The notes: generated from the sequence alone by a model not told the origin. A stretch of 64,000 nt of DNA from DASQPR01 sp963831705 (GCA_963831705.1 CAWHRE010000010.1:1054001-1118000); one strand, 5' to 3'; shown: positions 17,067 through 26,404, counted from the stretch's first letter. Translations and numbers: made by a program.

Positions 17067-18550
17067 CGGATCACCGCCGTCAGCAGGTCGAGTGGCGCGT
17101 GCGCCATGGACAGAACGATCGCCGGAATCAGGCCGACCGCAAGGGTGAGGACGATCAACGGCGCCCATGCGACGACCTCACCGGGCGCGACCCGGCCGAT
17201 GCCGGCGAACGCGGTGAACGATGTAGCCGGGCCGTGCGTGACGCGGCGCAGCAGCCGCATGAAGTACGCCGCCGCGAGTACGCCACCGATCGCGGCCAGC
17301 ACACCCAGCACGATCCACAGACCGCCGCCGCGTCGCAGCGACGCAACGACCGCGAACGCCTCGCCCCAGAATCCGGCGAGCCCGGGCAGGCCGAGTGAGG
17401 CGAGCGCGGCGAAGCCCAGCACGCCGGAGAGCACCGGCGCGTGTTCGCGGAGGCCGCCGAGATCAGCCAGCGTTCCGGTGTGCGTACGGTGTTTCACGGC
17501 GCCGGCCAGGAAGAACAGCAGGCTCGTGACGATGCCGTGAGCGATGTTGCCGACCAGCGCGGCAGTGAACCCGGCAGTGGTCATCGTGGCGATGCCGAGC
17601 AGGACGAAGCCCATATGACCGACGCTCGAGTACGCGATCAGCCGCTTCAACTCGGTCTGCGCGAGGCAGACCAGGGAGCCGATGATGATCGCCGCGACGG
17701 CGAGTACGCCGAGCACGCCTGCGGACTGGCGGGCGCCGCTCGGGAGCACGCCGACTCCGACGCGCAACAGCCCGTACGTGCCCATCTTCAGCAGCACTCC
17801 GGCCAGGATGACCGAGCCCACGGTCGGTGCTTCGGTGTGCGCGTCCGGCAGCCACGTGTGCAGCGGCCAAAGCGGGCTCTTCACCGCGAATGCGAGCCCG
17901 ACCAGCGTAAATGCGGCCAGTTGGGTGCCGCTGGACAACGCGGCGCCACGGCCGCTGGACAGCGCGATCAAGTCGGCCGTGCCGGCTTTGACGACGATCA
18001 GGAACACGCCGACCAGCAGCAAGATCGAGCCGAGCAGCGTATAGAGAACGAACTTCAGCCCGGCGCGACCACGGTTCTCACCGCCCCAACCGGCGATGAT
18101 CGCGTACATCGGGAGCAGCACGACCTCGAAGAACAGGAAAAACAGGATCAGGTCCAGCGACAGGAACACGCCGTTGATCCCGACCTCGACGACCAGCAAA
18201 AGCGCGACCAGCAACCGGCCCCGCCGGACGTCCTCGACCCGAAAAAGCGTGTAAAGGCAGCACAGCAACGTCAAGAGCGCGGTCAACACCACGAGGGGGT
18301 ACGAGATGCCGTCCACTCCGAGGTGAAACCGCAGGTCGATGGCGGGCACCCAGCGCACGTTGACGTCGTGCCACGGCTGGATCGCGGCGTGCCCGACCGG
18401 CGTTTCGCGATCGAACCAAAGTGCGACGCTGGCGACGAGGGCGATCGCGGCCGCGACCGTACCGACGAACTGACCGGCCCGCTCGTCTCGGATGAGCGGC
18501 GCCAGCAACGCACCAAGCGCCGGGAGGAGCAGCACGAGAACCAGCAGCAT
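17063..18550 (-). CDS. nuoM: NADH-quinone oxidoreductase subunit M
   Basis: Antiporter-like subunit of complex I, 495 aa. Contains the conserved FFEVVLLPMYAIIAGWGG, VKSPLWPLHTWLPDAHTEAP and LIAYSSVGHMGFVLLGI segments that carry the pumping Glu and Lys residues. It starts immediately after the nuoL stop and overlaps nuoN by 4 nt, so translation is coupled. Confidence 0.97.
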   Translation of the reverse strand: MLLVLVLLLPALGALLAPLIRDERAGQFVGTVAAAIALVASVALWFDRETPVGHAAIQPWHDVNVRWVPAIDLRFHLGVDGISYPLVVLTALLTLLCCLYTLFRVEDVRRGRLLVALLLVVEVGINGVFLSLDLILFFLFFEVVLLPMYAIIAGWGGENRGRAGLKFVLYTLLGSILLLVGVFLIVVKAGTADLIALSSGRGAALSSGTQLAAFTLVGLAFAVKSPLWPLHTWLPDAHTEAPTVGSVILAGVLLKMGTYGLLRVGVGVLPSGARQSAGVLGVLAVAAIIIGSLVCLAQTELKRLIAYSSVGHMGFVLLGIATMTTAGFTAALVGNIAHGIVTSLLFFLAGAVKHRTHTGTLADLGGLREHAPVLSGVLGFAALASLGLPGLAGFWGEAFAVVASLRRGGGLWIVLGVLAAIGGVLAAAYFMRLLRRVTHGPATSFTAFAGIGRVAPGEVVAWAPLIVLTLAVGLIPAIVLSMAHAPLDLLTAVIR

Positions 18551-20407
18551 CTAGAGCGCACCCCCGACGAGCACGGCGGCGATCGCGATCAGGACGGCTC
18601 CGCCGAGGACGGCCGTACCGGCGCGGGGCAGGGCGCCTCGGTGCCACGTGGAGAACCAGCCACCGATTCGGAACGTCTGCGCGGCGGTGCCCTCGACCGC
18701 GCCGTCGACGATCGCCGCGTCGCCGCGCCGGACCACCGCCGCCAACGCGTACACCGGCTTCACGACCAGCGCCTCCTGTACGGCGTCGAGGTAGAACGCG
18801 TTCTCGAATACGGTCCCGGCGTGGCCGAGCACGCGAGCCGGATCCGCGCTTTCGTCCAGGTGCCAGATCGACCAGGCGCCCAGTACACCGAGGACGACAA
18901 GGACGAGTGACAGTACGGTGACCAGGCCGAAGGTCGGTACCGCGATGCCGGTCGCGCCCGCCAGGGTGTCTCGGAACGTCTTCGAAAGGTCGGCGAACCC
19001 GAGCAGCACGGCCGGGATTGTCAGGATCAGCACCGGCCATTTCATCAACGGCGGGGGGTCGTGCGGCTGCCCGTCGCCGCCCCGGTACGCGCCGAAGAAC
19101 GTCATCAACCAGAGCCTCGTGGCATACCAGGCGGTGAGGGCGACGGTCACCAGGCCGATGAACAGCACGAGCAAGCCGAGCCACGCCGGCGCCGCGGTCC
19201 GGCCGTGCGCAGCTTCCCAGGCCGCACCGAGGACGGCGTCCTTCGAGAAGAATCCGGCGAACGGCGGTACGCCGGCGAGCGCACCGAGCCCGACCGTCGT
19301 CGCCACGAACGTGACCGGCATCGACTTTCGTAGGCCGCCCATTTCGGACATGGAGTTCGTGCCGATCGCATGGATCACGCATCCGGCGCAGAGGAACAGC
19401 AGCGCCTTGAACGCCGCGTGGGTCAGCAGATGGAACAGCGCCTCGCCGCGGATGTTCACGGCGAAACCGGCAAACATGTATGCGACCTGGCTCACCGTGC
19501 TCCACGCGAGCACGCGCTTGATGTCGTCCTGCGCCGTCGCGGCGAGCGCACCGAGCAGCATGGTGACCACCGCGATCAGACCGATCACGACCAGCAGCCC
19601 GGGTGCCGCAACGAACAAAGGCGCGAGCTTGACCAGCACGATCACGCCGGCCGCGACCATCGTTGCCGCGTGGATCAGGGCCGAGATCGGCGTCGGGCCG
19701 GCCATCGCGTCCGGCAGCCATGTGTGCAGCGGGAATTGGGCGCTCTTGCCGATCGCGCCGAGCAGGAGCAGCAGACAGGCGGCGGTCAACAGGTGCGGGC
19801 TGTAGTGCGCGGACAGCACGTCGACAAGCCGGAACGAGCCGGCATGAATACCGAGCAACGCGATGCCAAGCAGGAAACCGACATCGCCGAAGCGGGTCAC
19901 CACGAACGCTTTGACAGCGGCGGCCGGCGCTTCCGGCAGCGAGCGGTCGTGACCGATCAGGAGGTACGAGCAAGCGCCCATCACCTCCCACCCGACCAGC
20001 AGCACGATCAGATCGCCGGAGACTACGACCAGCAGCATCGCGGCCGTGAACAGGCTGACCTGCGCCGCGTACGGCGGGTAGCGATCGTCGTGATCGAGGT
20101 AGGCGACCGAATAGACCTGCACCGCGAGCGCCACCGCGGTAACGGCGATCGTCACGTACGCGAGTCCGCGATCAAAGTGCACACCGGCGGTCACGTCCAA
20201 CGAGCCGAACCGGACCCACGAACGCGACCAGTCAATCGTGCCGTGCTGGCACGCAGCGACAATCGCACCGACGAACGCCAGCGTGGCGGCACCGATGCCA
20301 AGCCCGGCCGCGAGCCGCCGTTGCCCGAACGGGATCAGCAGACCGAGCAGCCCGGCGACGGCCGGTACGGCGACGAGACCCACCGCGATCGAAATCGTTC
20401 CGTTCAC
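18551..20407 (-). CDS. nuoL: NADH-quinone oxidoreductase subunit L
   Basis: Largest antiporter-like subunit of complex I, 618 aa, with the long C-terminal lateral helix of this family. Start GTG at 20407, overlapping the nuoK stop (GTGA); the frame extends about 125 codons upstream, but that part overlaps nuoK and reads as Arg-rich shadow sequence. Conserved: LLVGWEVMGACSYLLIGHD, KSAQFPLHTWLPDAMAGPTP and LAWSTVSQVAYMFAGF. Confidence 0.97.
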   Translation of the reverse strand: MNGTISIAVGLVAVPAVAGLLGLLIPFGQRRLAAGLGIGAATLAFVGAIVAACQHGTIDWSRSWVRFGSLDVTAGVHFDRGLAYVTIAVTAVALAVQVYSVAYLDHDDRYPPYAAQVSLFTAAMLLVVVSGDLIVLLVGWEVMGACSYLLIGHDRSLPEAPAAAVKAFVVTRFGDVGFLLGIALLGIHAGSFRLVDVLSAHYSPHLLTAACLLLLLGAIGKSAQFPLHTWLPDAMAGPTPISALIHAATMVAAGVIVLVKLAPLFVAAPGLLVVIGLIAVVTMLLGALAATAQDDIKRVLAWSTVSQVAYMFAGFAVNIRGEALFHLLTHAAFKALLFLCAGCVIHAIGTNSMSEMGGLRKSMPVTFVATTVGLGALAGVPPFAGFFSKDAVLGAAWEAAHGRTAAPAWLGLLVLFIGLVTVALTAWYATRLWLMTFFGAYRGGDGQPHDPPPLMKWPVLILTIPAVLLGFADLSKTFRDTLAGATGIAVPTFGLVTVLSLVLVVLGVLGAWSIWHLDESADPARVLGHAGTVFENAFYLDAVQEALVVKPVYALAAVVRRGDAAIVDGAVEGTAAQTFRIGGWFSTWHRGALPRAGTAVLGGAVLIAIAAVLVGGAL

Positions 20408-20766
20408 GCGGCGCCCTCGTGCTCGTCGTCGGTGATCTGCTCGGCAAGTGCGCCTTCGTGTCGGCCACCCAACGGGATCGAGTCGGTGTCGATCATGCCC
20501 CGCGCCCGGAATAGCTGGAGCACGACGGCCAGGCCCACGCCGATCTCGGCGGCCGCGAGCACGATGATGAACAGCGCGAACACGCTTCCGGCATGCGGCA
20601 GCGTCGCGTTGAGCGTGGCGTCGGCGGTGATAAAGATCAGGTTGACCGCGTTCAACATCAATTCGACCGCGACCAGAACGAGGACGGCATTCCGGCGAAC
20701 CAGTACGCCGTAGACACCGAGACCGAACAGCACGGCCGCGACCGTGTAGGGAATCACCGGATGCAT
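20404..20766 (-). CDS. nuoK: NADH-quinone oxidoreductase subunit K
   Basis: Three-helix complex I subunit. 120 aa; the core (about 100 aa) has YGVLVRRNAVLVLVAVELML with the conserved Glu in the membrane and AAAEIGVGLAVVLQLFR with the second Glu. An extra C-terminal tail of about 25 residues (ALAEQITDDEHEGAA) is acidic. Overlaps nuoJ and nuoL. Confidence 0.96.
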   Translation of the reverse strand: MHPVIPYTVAAVLFGLGVYGVLVRRNAVLVLVAVELMLNAVNLIFITADATLNATLPHAGSVFALFIIVLAAAEIGVGLAVVLQLFRARGMIDTDSIPLGGRHEGALAEQITDDEHEGAA

Positions 20767-21293
20767 CAGCGAGCACCCTCATCGGTGTCCGCGATCTCCG
20801 CCGCGGACATCGGGCGGGACACGACGATCGCCCCGACCAGCGCGGCCAGCAGCAGGATGGACAACACCTCGAACGGCAGAGCCCAGGTCCGGAACACCGA
20901 GGTGCCGACGCTCTCGGCGGTACCGACCGAGGGATGTGCCACGAACGACCAGTGGAACGCGTCGATCAGCAGTGCGCCGAGGCCGACCGCGGCACCGGCG
21001 CCGATCAGTGCACCCGTGGCGCGCGGCCGATCCAGATCGAGCGAGCCGCCGATCGGTGCGCGGGTCAGCATCACCGCGAACAGCAGCAGTACGACGACCG
21101 CACCGACGTAGACGAGCACCTGGACCCACGCGACGAGTTCCGCGCCGAGCACGAGGAACATGCCGGCCATCGCGGCCAACGTGACCACGAGCCACAGTCC
21201 CGCGCGTACGAGATGCGATGTTCCTACTGCGCGTACACCCGCACCGATCGCGACCGCACCCAGCGCGGACAGCAACACATCCGCGACCGTCAC
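20766..21293 (-). CDS. nuoJ: NADH-quinone oxidoreductase subunit J
   Basis: Complex I membrane subunit, 175 aa, five helices. Start GTG at 21293 (M-TVADVLLSALGAVAIGAG), overlapping the nuoI stop; the longer frame upstream is nuoI in another frame. Conserved core: ELVAWVQVLVYVGAVVVLLL and FAVMLTR. Translational coupling to nuoK through ATGA. Confidence 0.96.
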   Translation of the reverse strand: MTVADVLLSALGAVAIGAGVRAVGTSHLVRAGLWLVVTLAAMAGMFLVLGAELVAWVQVLVYVGAVVVLLLFAVMLTRAPIGGSLDLDRPRATGALIGAGAAVGLGALLIDAFHWSFVAHPSVGTAESVGTSVFRTWALPFEVLSILLLAALVGAIVVSRPMSAAEIADTDEGAR

Positions 21294-21811
21294 TGGGAAC
21301 TCGCCTTGTTCGCGGCTACTTCTTCCTTCGAAGCGTCGCCGTTGGGATCGTGGGCGGGCGGCTCCGGCACCGTCCACATCCATTCGCGCAGCGTGTCCTT
21401 CTCGTGCAGAAGATTGCGGATGTCGTATTCGGCGTATTCGAACTCCGGCGACCAGAAGAGCGCGTCGAACGGGCAGGCTTCGATGCAGATGCCGCAGTAC
21501 ATGCACAGTGAGAAGTCGATCGCGAAGCGGTCCAGCACGTTGCGCTGACGCGGCCGGGCGGCGCCGGGGACGGCGACCTCTTCCTTGTGCGAGTCGATGT
21601 AAATGCACCAGTCCGGGCACTCGCGCGCGCAGAGCATGCAGACCGTGCAGTTCTCTTCGAGCAGACCGATCACGCCCCGGGAGCGCGGTGGCAGCTCGGG
21701 TTCGACATCCGGATATTGGTCCGTGTGCGCCGGTTGCAGCATGGTTTTGAGCGTGATGGCCAGGCCGTTGACCAGGCCGCTACCCGGGATCCCGTGGCTG
21801 TGCTCGCTCAT
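21290..21811 (-). CDS. nuoI: NADH-quinone oxidoreductase subunit I
   Basis: Peripheral complex I subunit with two [4Fe-4S] clusters. About 173 aa from ATG at 21811 (MSEHSHGIPGSG); an upstream start at 21850 is also open. The cluster motifs are CTVCMLCARECP and CMYCGICIEACP. First gene of the minus-strand nuoIJKLMN unit. Normally nuoH is directly upstream on the same strand; here nuoH is 0.6 kb away on the opposite strand with a MarR-type gene between. Confidence 0.96.
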   Translation of the reverse strand: MSEHSHGIPGSGLVNGLAITLKTMLQPAHTDQYPDVEPELPPRSRGVIGLLEENCTVCMLCARECPDWCIYIDSHKEEVAVPGAARPRQRNVLDRFAIDFSLCMYCGICIEACPFDALFWSPEFEYAEYDIRNLLHEKDTLREWMWTVPEPPAHDPNGDASKEEVAANKASSQ

Positions 21812-21893
21812 GTGCCATATCCTGCCGTGTACCTCGTCGGAACGTCTCATCCGGGGTGCGATCTTCCCTCACATCGAGAGAGCGCCACCATTT

Positions 21894-22322
21894 TCAACGA
21901 TGATCGGCAAGCCGGTCCAGCAGTCCTGCCGCGACCAGCAGAATATCCCGCTCGGCCGAGGTCAGCTCGCTCTCCATCGCGTTCGACAGCCATGTCACGT
22001 GTACGTCCGCGTGGCCGCGCAGCACCTCGCGACCGGTCGGCGTGAGTTCGAGGATCACGCCGCGACCGTCCTCCGGGTCCGGCTTGCGGGTGACCAGGCC
22101 CTGCTCCTCCAGCGATGCGAACACCCGCGTCAGCGTCTGCGGTGCCGCCGATTCCGCTTCGGCGAGCGCCTTGGGCGAGGTCGGACCACCCCGGTACAGG
22201 CGACTGAGCAGCGCGATCCCGGTCGCACTGACGCCGTGGTCCTGGCGCTGCGCCTGCAATCGGCGGGACAGCCGGACGACGCCCTCACGAATCGCGGCGG
22301 CCGCAACAGAGGTCTCGGTCAC
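21894..22322 (-). CDS. MarR family transcriptional regulator
   Basis: 142 aa winged-helix regulator. The recognition-helix region reads AAPQTLTRVFASLEEQGLVT and the wing KPDPEDGRGVILELTPTGR. Such proteins act as dimers that often repress a neighbouring gene and respond to small ligands. It lies between nuoI and the divergent nuoH, an unusual place that splits the complex I cluster, so it may have come in with the rearrangement. Targets unknown. Confidence 0.9.
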   Translation of the reverse strand: MTETSVAAAAIREGVVRLSRRLQAQRQDHGVSATGIALLSRLYRGGPTSPKALAEAESAAPQTLTRVFASLEEQGLVTRKPDPEDGRGVILELTPTGREVLRGHADVHVTWLSNAMESELTSAERDILLVAAGLLDRLADHR

Positions 22323-22342
22323 GTCGTCAGTAGATCACCTGG

Positions 22343-22420
22343 GCGCGCGCTCCGTCAGCGGCGCCGCAGTGGGCGCGCCGACCGTGCAATGTGACAGGGC
22401 GCCGCGCGAGGAGCGCGCAA
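22343..22420. repeat. GCGCGCTCC hairpin repeat, copy A (with internal insertion)
   Basis: Left end GCGCGCTCCGTCAGCGGCGC and right end CCGCGCGAGGAGCGCGCAA match copy B at 29713-29761, but about 27 nt are inserted in the middle. The outer 9-bp arms are inverted repeats (GCGCGCTCC/GGAGCGCGC). It ends 19 nt before the nuoH start, so it lies in the nuoH leader or promoter. Confidence 0.75.
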
Positions 22421-22439
22421 TTATTCGTAGACTGCCGCC

Positions 22440-23405
22440 ATGCCGGTCTGGTTGGACGTTCTCATCCGCGTGGTCGCGGTGGTGGTCGCGTTCCTCACCA
22501 TCCCGCTGCTGGTTGGTCAGACCGAGCACAAAGTCATGGCGCACATGCAAGGCCGGCTCGGCCCGATGTACGCCGGCGCGTTCCACGGATGGGCTCAACT
22601 GATCGCGGACGGCATCAAGTTCGCCCAGAAGGAGGACATCACTCCTCGGGCGGCCGATGGACCGGTGTTCCGGCTCGCGCCGATCATCGCGCTGTTGCCG
22701 TACTTGGTCGTGATCCTGGTTATTCCGCTCGGCCCACACGATCTCGTGGCGCAGCCGCTGGATATCGGACTGTTCCTGGCGCTCGCCGTGATGGGTTTCG
22801 GCGTGGTCGCCGTACTCATGGCCGGTTGGGCTTCGGCGAACAAATACTCGCTGCTCGGCGGCTTGCGGGCGGCGGCCCAGTTGCTCGGGTACGAGTTGCC
22901 GTTCGTACTTTCCGCCGCGAGTGTCGCGATGGCCGCGGGCACGCTCTCGCTTTCCGGCATCGTGGATGCGTGGCGGCCGTGGTGGCTGATCTGGCAGGCG
23001 CCCGCGATGTGCATCTTCTTCACCGCCGGGGTCGCGGAGATCCGGCGGCCACCGTTCGACATGCCGATTGCCGAGTCCGAGCTGGTCTTCGGGTACATGA
23101 CCGAGTACACCGGCTTGCGGTTCGCGTTCTTCCTGCTGACCGAGTACGTCGGGATCGTGGTCGTCTCGGCGCTCACCGCCGTGCTGTTCCTCGGCGGTTG
23201 GAAGGGTCCGTTCGATCACTATCTGGGTTGGCTCTGGACGCTGATCAAGGTGTTCTTCGTCGCGTTCCTGGTGATTTGGCTCCGGGTCGCGTATCCGCGT
23301 CTGCGCGAAGACCAGCTGCAACGCATCTGCTGGCTCGTCCTGGTCCCGGTCGCTCTGGCCCAGCTGATCCTCACCGCCGCAGTACGCCTCGCGATTTCTG
23401 CATAG
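22440..23405 (+). CDS. nuoH: NADH-quinone oxidoreductase subunit H
   Basis: Membrane subunit at the quinone site of complex I, 321 aa, eight or so helices. Conserved: EHKVMAHMQGRLGPMYAGAF, DGIKFAQKED and the acidic loop AEIRRPPFDMPIAESELVFG. It is alone on the plus strand, divergent from nuoI-N. No nuoG upstream, in contrast with the standard nuoA-N order. A palindromic 50-bp element follows its stop. Confidence 0.97.
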   Translation: MPVWLDVLIRVVAVVVAFLTIPLLVGQTEHKVMAHMQGRLGPMYAGAFHGWAQLIADGIKFAQKEDITPRAADGPVFRLAPIIALLPYLVVILVIPLGPHDLVAQPLDIGLFLALAVMGFGVVAVLMAGWASANKYSLLGGLRAAAQLLGYELPFVLSAASVAMAAGTLSLSGIVDAWRPWWLIWQAPAMCIFFTAGVAEIRRPPFDMPIAESELVFGYMTEYTGLRFAFFLLTEYVGIVVVSALTAVLFLGGWKGPFDHYLGWLWTLIKVFFVAFLVIWLRVAYPRLREDQLQRICWLVLVPVALAQLILTAAVRLAISA

Positions 23406-23410
23406 ACCCG

Positions 23411-23460
23411 GTTGATCCTGGAGTTAGACGGTGTGTCGTGCGAATAACTCCAGGATCGAC
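23411..23460. repeat. Palindromic ~60-bp element, copy R1 (inverted, 11-nt deletion)
   Basis: Ends GTTGATCCTGGAGTTA and TAACTCCAGGATCGAC form an inverted repeat with one mismatch. The centre is the inverse complement of that in R2-R4 and lacks 11 nt (GATGCGTCAAC). Located between the convergent nuoH and methyltransferase genes. Confidence 0.9.
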
Positions 23461-23461
23461 T

Positions 23462-24262
23462 TCAGGCGCGGCCAGTTGCCAGCAGTGCCACTGACGGGAT
23501 CACGACGTTGCCGTCCGGCCCGAGGAATTGGGGAACGAGCCGGTCGTACTCCTGCTTGATCTTGTCGATCATCTCCGGCTTCTGCTGCATGATCACGTGG
23601 CCGTTCGCGCCAATTCCGCGGGCCGGGCCGCCCCACCAGACCTCGGGATCTACGCGGTGTTCCCACCGGATCTCCGAGGATGCGACGTCGGAGATCCCAG
23701 CGGCCGTGAGGAGTTGACCGAAGCCTTCGGCGTTACGGACGAAGTCCCGATCCGCATCGACCCGCGGCACGTTGACCAGCTGCGCGCCCGCCGCCACGAT
23801 CGCGTCCGATACGACTGATCGCGCCGGTGACGTCTCAGCCGACCAAATCGTCACGGCGATCACGCCGCCGAGGCGCACAACGCGGCGCATCTCGACCAGT
23901 GCCGCCGCCGGATCGCCGACGTGGTTGATGACGAAGTTCGCGACCGCCGCGTCGAACGTGTCGTCTGGAAACGGCAGCTCCGGAAGCACGGCGAGGCGTA
24001 CGTCGGGCAGATCCCGACCGGCCAGCTCGACCATCGACGGCTCGGCGTCGACCGCCGACACCAGGGCACCACGCGCGATCGCGAGGCGGGCTACGGTCCC
24101 CGGTCCGGTACCGACATCGAGCAGCCGCGTGCCCTCGGTGATACCGGCGGCGTCCAGCAACGTGTCCGCCGTACCTGCGCACAGTGCCGCGAAGCTAGCC
24201 GCGTACACCGGTCCACGATCGGTCCACAGATCGCGCTCGTACCGGTCGAACGCCAACGTCAT
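23462..24262 (-). CDS. Class I SAM-dependent methyltransferase
   Basis: 266 aa starting at ATG 24262 (MTLAFDRYERDLWTDRG), overlapping the nuoC stop by 4 nt; the longer frame is nuoC shadow. Motif I is RLLDVGTGPGTVARLA, the acidic loop SAVDAEPSMVELA, and motif post-I ELPFPDDTFDAAVANFVINH. UbiE-like fold. Coupling to nuoC suggests co-expression with complex I, but a direct role (for example in quinone biosynthesis) is only a guess; the substrate is unknown. Confidence 0.85.
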   Translation of the reverse strand: MTLAFDRYERDLWTDRGPVYAASFAALCAGTADTLLDAAGITEGTRLLDVGTGPGTVARLAIARGALVSAVDAEPSMVELAGRDLPDVRLAVLPELPFPDDTFDAAVANFVINHVGDPAAALVEMRRVVRLGGVIAVTIWSAETSPARSVVSDAIVAAGAQLVNVPRVDADRDFVRNAEGFGQLLTAAGISDVASSEIRWEHRVDPEVWWGGPARGIGANGHVIMQQKPEMIDKIKQEYDRLVPQFLGPDGNVVIPSVALLATGRA

Positions 24263-24852
24263 CGCGGCCCCCACTCTCCCGGCGCCGGTACGCCCGGCGG
24301 CCGCATCGGCGCACGTCGCGCCACTCCGGACTCGTGCGATTCGCCCGGCTCCTTCTCGCCCGGCCAATCCTTGGCCACCCGGGACGCCAGTACGAACTCC
24401 TTGCGCAGCGGATGCCCCTCGAACTCCGGCGGCAGCAACAGGCCCTTGAGATCCTCGTGGCCGTCGAACGCGACGTCGAACATCTCGTACGTCTCCCGCT
24501 CGTGCCACGCGGCACCCGGATAGACCGCCACAATCGAGTCGATTCGAGCGGCGTCGCGTGGGATCCGCGCACGGATGAGCACGCCATGCTTCGCTTCCGT
24601 GGACCAGACGTGGGCGACGATCGAGAATCCCTCGTCGAGCTCATCAACGGCGCTTAGCCAGTCGAAGAAGTTGCAGCCCAACGCGTCGCGGGCGGTAGTC
24701 AGCGCGCGTACCCAGGCGTCCGCCGGGACATCGACCGTCGCGCGGGCCCACGCGTCGCCGCCGGAGACGCTCGCGGTTGCTTCGACCCCGTCCAGCGCTT
24801 CCAATATCCAGGCACCAATATCGGCAGGCCCGCGACGCGCTTCGGTCTCCAT
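24259..24852 (-). CDS. nuoC: NADH-quinone oxidoreductase subunit C
   Basis: 30-kDa-type peripheral subunit of complex I, 197 aa. Signature: YPGAAWHERETYEMFDVAFD followed by GLLLPPEFEGHPLRKEF. It stands apart from nuoB and nuoD, which are not in the window, and is co-transcribed with the downstream methyltransferase. A palindromic repeat (R2) lies 52 nt upstream of its start. Confidence 0.96.
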   Translation of the reverse strand: METEARRGPADIGAWILEALDGVEATASVSGGDAWARATVDVPADAWVRALTTARDALGCNFFDWLSAVDELDEGFSIVAHVWSTEAKHGVLIRARIPRDAARIDSIVAVYPGAAWHERETYEMFDVAFDGHEDLKGLLLPPEFEGHPLRKEFVLASRVAKDWPGEKEPGESHESGVARRAPMRPPGVPAPGEWGPR

Positions 24853-24903
24853 GCACCGAATCGTAGCCGTCCCGTCAGCAAGCCGATCCGGGCAGGCAAG
24901 GGC

Positions 24904-24962
24904 TTGATCCTGGAGTTATTACCGCGACACGCCGTCGATGCGTCAACTAACTCCAGGATCAA
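24904..24962. repeat. Palindromic ~60-bp element, copy R2
   Basis: Perfect inverted ends TTGATCCTGGAGTTA and TAACTCCAGGATCAA around a 29-nt centre that differs from R3 and R4 at a few positions. Located between the divergent starts of nuoC and the gene at 24999, so it cannot be only a terminator. Confidence 0.9.
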
Positions 24963-24998
24963 CCGGGGGTGGGCGGCGGGAAGTTGGGGGGTGACAGG

Positions 24999-25508
24999 AT
25001 GGCGGTCATGCACGTTCTGGTTGCTGAAGCGATGAAGAAAGCCGCGATCATCTGGGTCTCCACCGCGGACGACCAGCCGGCGTACCCGTTGTGGTGCTTT
25101 CCGATCGACGATGCGCTCTATGTCGTCACGGGCGGGGACGAGCAGCCGGCGCCGGGCCTACTCGAGGCGGCCAGCGCCGACATCGGTGCTCGCGGAGATC
25201 ACGGCGGCCGGATCGTCCGTTGGCGTGCCGGCGTCGAGCGGATCACGCCCGGCACCGAGGCGTGGACTGCGAACGTCCCTGCGCTTGCCGGAAAGCGGCT
25301 CAACGCGTCCGGAACCGTCGACGGGCTGGTCGAGAAGTGGGCGGCGACCGCATCGGTGCTGCGACTGGCGCCGATCGGCGACGACATCGAACCCGCCACT
25401 GACCGTTCGGAAATCGCTGCACCGCGCGCGACGCCGGCCGCTCAACGCACGGCAAAGCCGTTCCGCCTGCATAAGGTCAAGCGCCGGGTCGCGCGGCACG
25501 AACGCTAA
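24999..25508 (+). CDS. Conserved actinobacterial protein, possibly FMN split-barrel-like
   Basis: About 169 aa. Start uncertain between ATG 24999 and ATG 25008; GGGGGTGACAGG precedes the first. The sequence AIIWVSTADDQPAYPLWCFP, ALYVVTGGDEQPAPGLLEAA and RWRAGVERITPGTEAWTANV resembles the strand pattern of pyridoxamine-phosphate-oxidase-like split barrels, but no cofactor motif is clear. The C-terminal 30 residues are basic. Convergent with the PhzF-like gene (stops overlap by 4 nt). Function unknown. Confidence 0.6.
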   Translation: MAVMHVLVAEAMKKAAIIWVSTADDQPAYPLWCFPIDDALYVVTGGDEQPAPGLLEAASADIGARGDHGGRIVRWRAGVERITPGTEAWTANVPALAGKRLNASGTVDGLVEKWAATASVLRLAPIGDDIEPATDRSEIAAPRATPAAQRTAKPFRLHKVKRRVARHER

Positions 25509-26371
25509 AGCGGGGGCGCCACGATCTCGCCGCGTGCGATCGGGACCACCGACCCGGTTACGGTCGAATCCGTCACCACGCCCCCGCTCGCGGTGATCGT
25601 GCAGGTCATGGTGGACGGACGGCCCATCTCGACCCCTTGAATCACGGTGTACGCGGACTCGCCGTCCTCGGGCAACAGACCGCTGGTCACCAGCCACACG
25701 CCGAATCCGAGCGCGGCGGACCCGGTCGCCGGATCCTCGGGTACGCCGAGACCGGGCACGAACACCCGGGTTCGCGCCGTCCGCTCGGCCGGATCCCACG
25801 CGAACACGCTCGCGTGGATGACCCCCAGGTCGGTGGCGACCTGCGCGTTGCCTTTCGCACGCGCCAGGGCGTCGGGGCGGACCGAGAGGTACGGGAACTC
25901 CAATCCGCACCCGGCCATCCGCGGTGGCGGCCCGATGTGATCCGCCGGCGTCAGCCCGACCATCCGGAGCAGCGGTTCCGGGTCGATCGGCTCGGATACG
26001 GTCGGCGTACCGCCGTGTAGCGTCGCCCGGCCATCCGCCGTCACGTGCAGCGGCAGCAGACCGGCTCCGCATTCCTGGATCACGTCGCCCGGCTGAAAGC
26101 GGCCGGCCCGCATTTGGGTCACCGCGGCACCCACGCTGGGATGCCCGGCGAACGGCAACTCGGCCTCCGGCGTGAAGATCCGCAGCCGGTACGTCGCCGC
26201 CGGATCCGTCGGCGCCAGCACGAATGCGGTCTCGGACAGGTGGAATTCCAGCGCGAGCGTCTGCATCTGCGTCGATGTCAGGTCGTCGCCGCCATACACG
26301 ACGGCCAGCGGATTTCCGGTAAATGCACGGTCGGTGAAGACATCGACGATCTCGTACGACAGGCTCTGCAC
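25505..26371 (-). CDS. PhzF family protein (isomerase/epimerase-like)
   Basis: 288 aa two-domain PhzF fold related to diaminopimelate epimerase. The catalytic Glu is E47 in HLSETAFV; conserved substrate-site motifs are FTPEAELPFAGHPSVGAA and the phosphate-loop-like PEDPATGSAALGFGVW. Full length. Most members outside phenazine clusters have no known substrate, and no phenazine genes are present here. Monocistronic, divergent from the MgtE-like gene. Confidence 0.9.
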   Translation of the reverse strand: MQSLSYEIVDVFTDRAFTGNPLAVVYGGDDLTSTQMQTLALEFHLSETAFVLAPTDPAATYRLRIFTPEAELPFAGHPSVGAAVTQMRAGRFQPGDVIQECGAGLLPLHVTADGRATLHGGTPTVSEPIDPEPLLRMVGLTPADHIGPPPRMAGCGLEFPYLSVRPDALARAKGNAQVATDLGVIHASVFAWDPAERTARTRVFVPGLGVPEDPATGSAALGFGVWLVTSGLLPEDGESAYTVIQGVEMGRPSTMTCTITASGGVVTDSTVTGSVVPIARGEIVAPPL

Positions 26372-26404
26372 TCTGAAGACGATACGGGCACCTAGGCTTA
26401 AGGC

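Noticed and set aside
17441..20713. Long plus-strand frames (17441-18910, 19370-20713) opposite nuoM and nuoL
   Set aside because: Antisense shadows rich in Gln, Arg and Asp; the minus strand encodes clear complex I subunits with overlapping starts and stops.
22343..22420. Repeat copy A as a MarR operator
   Set aside because: The same sequence occurs at 29713 far from any marR gene, so it is better seen as a dispersed repeat.
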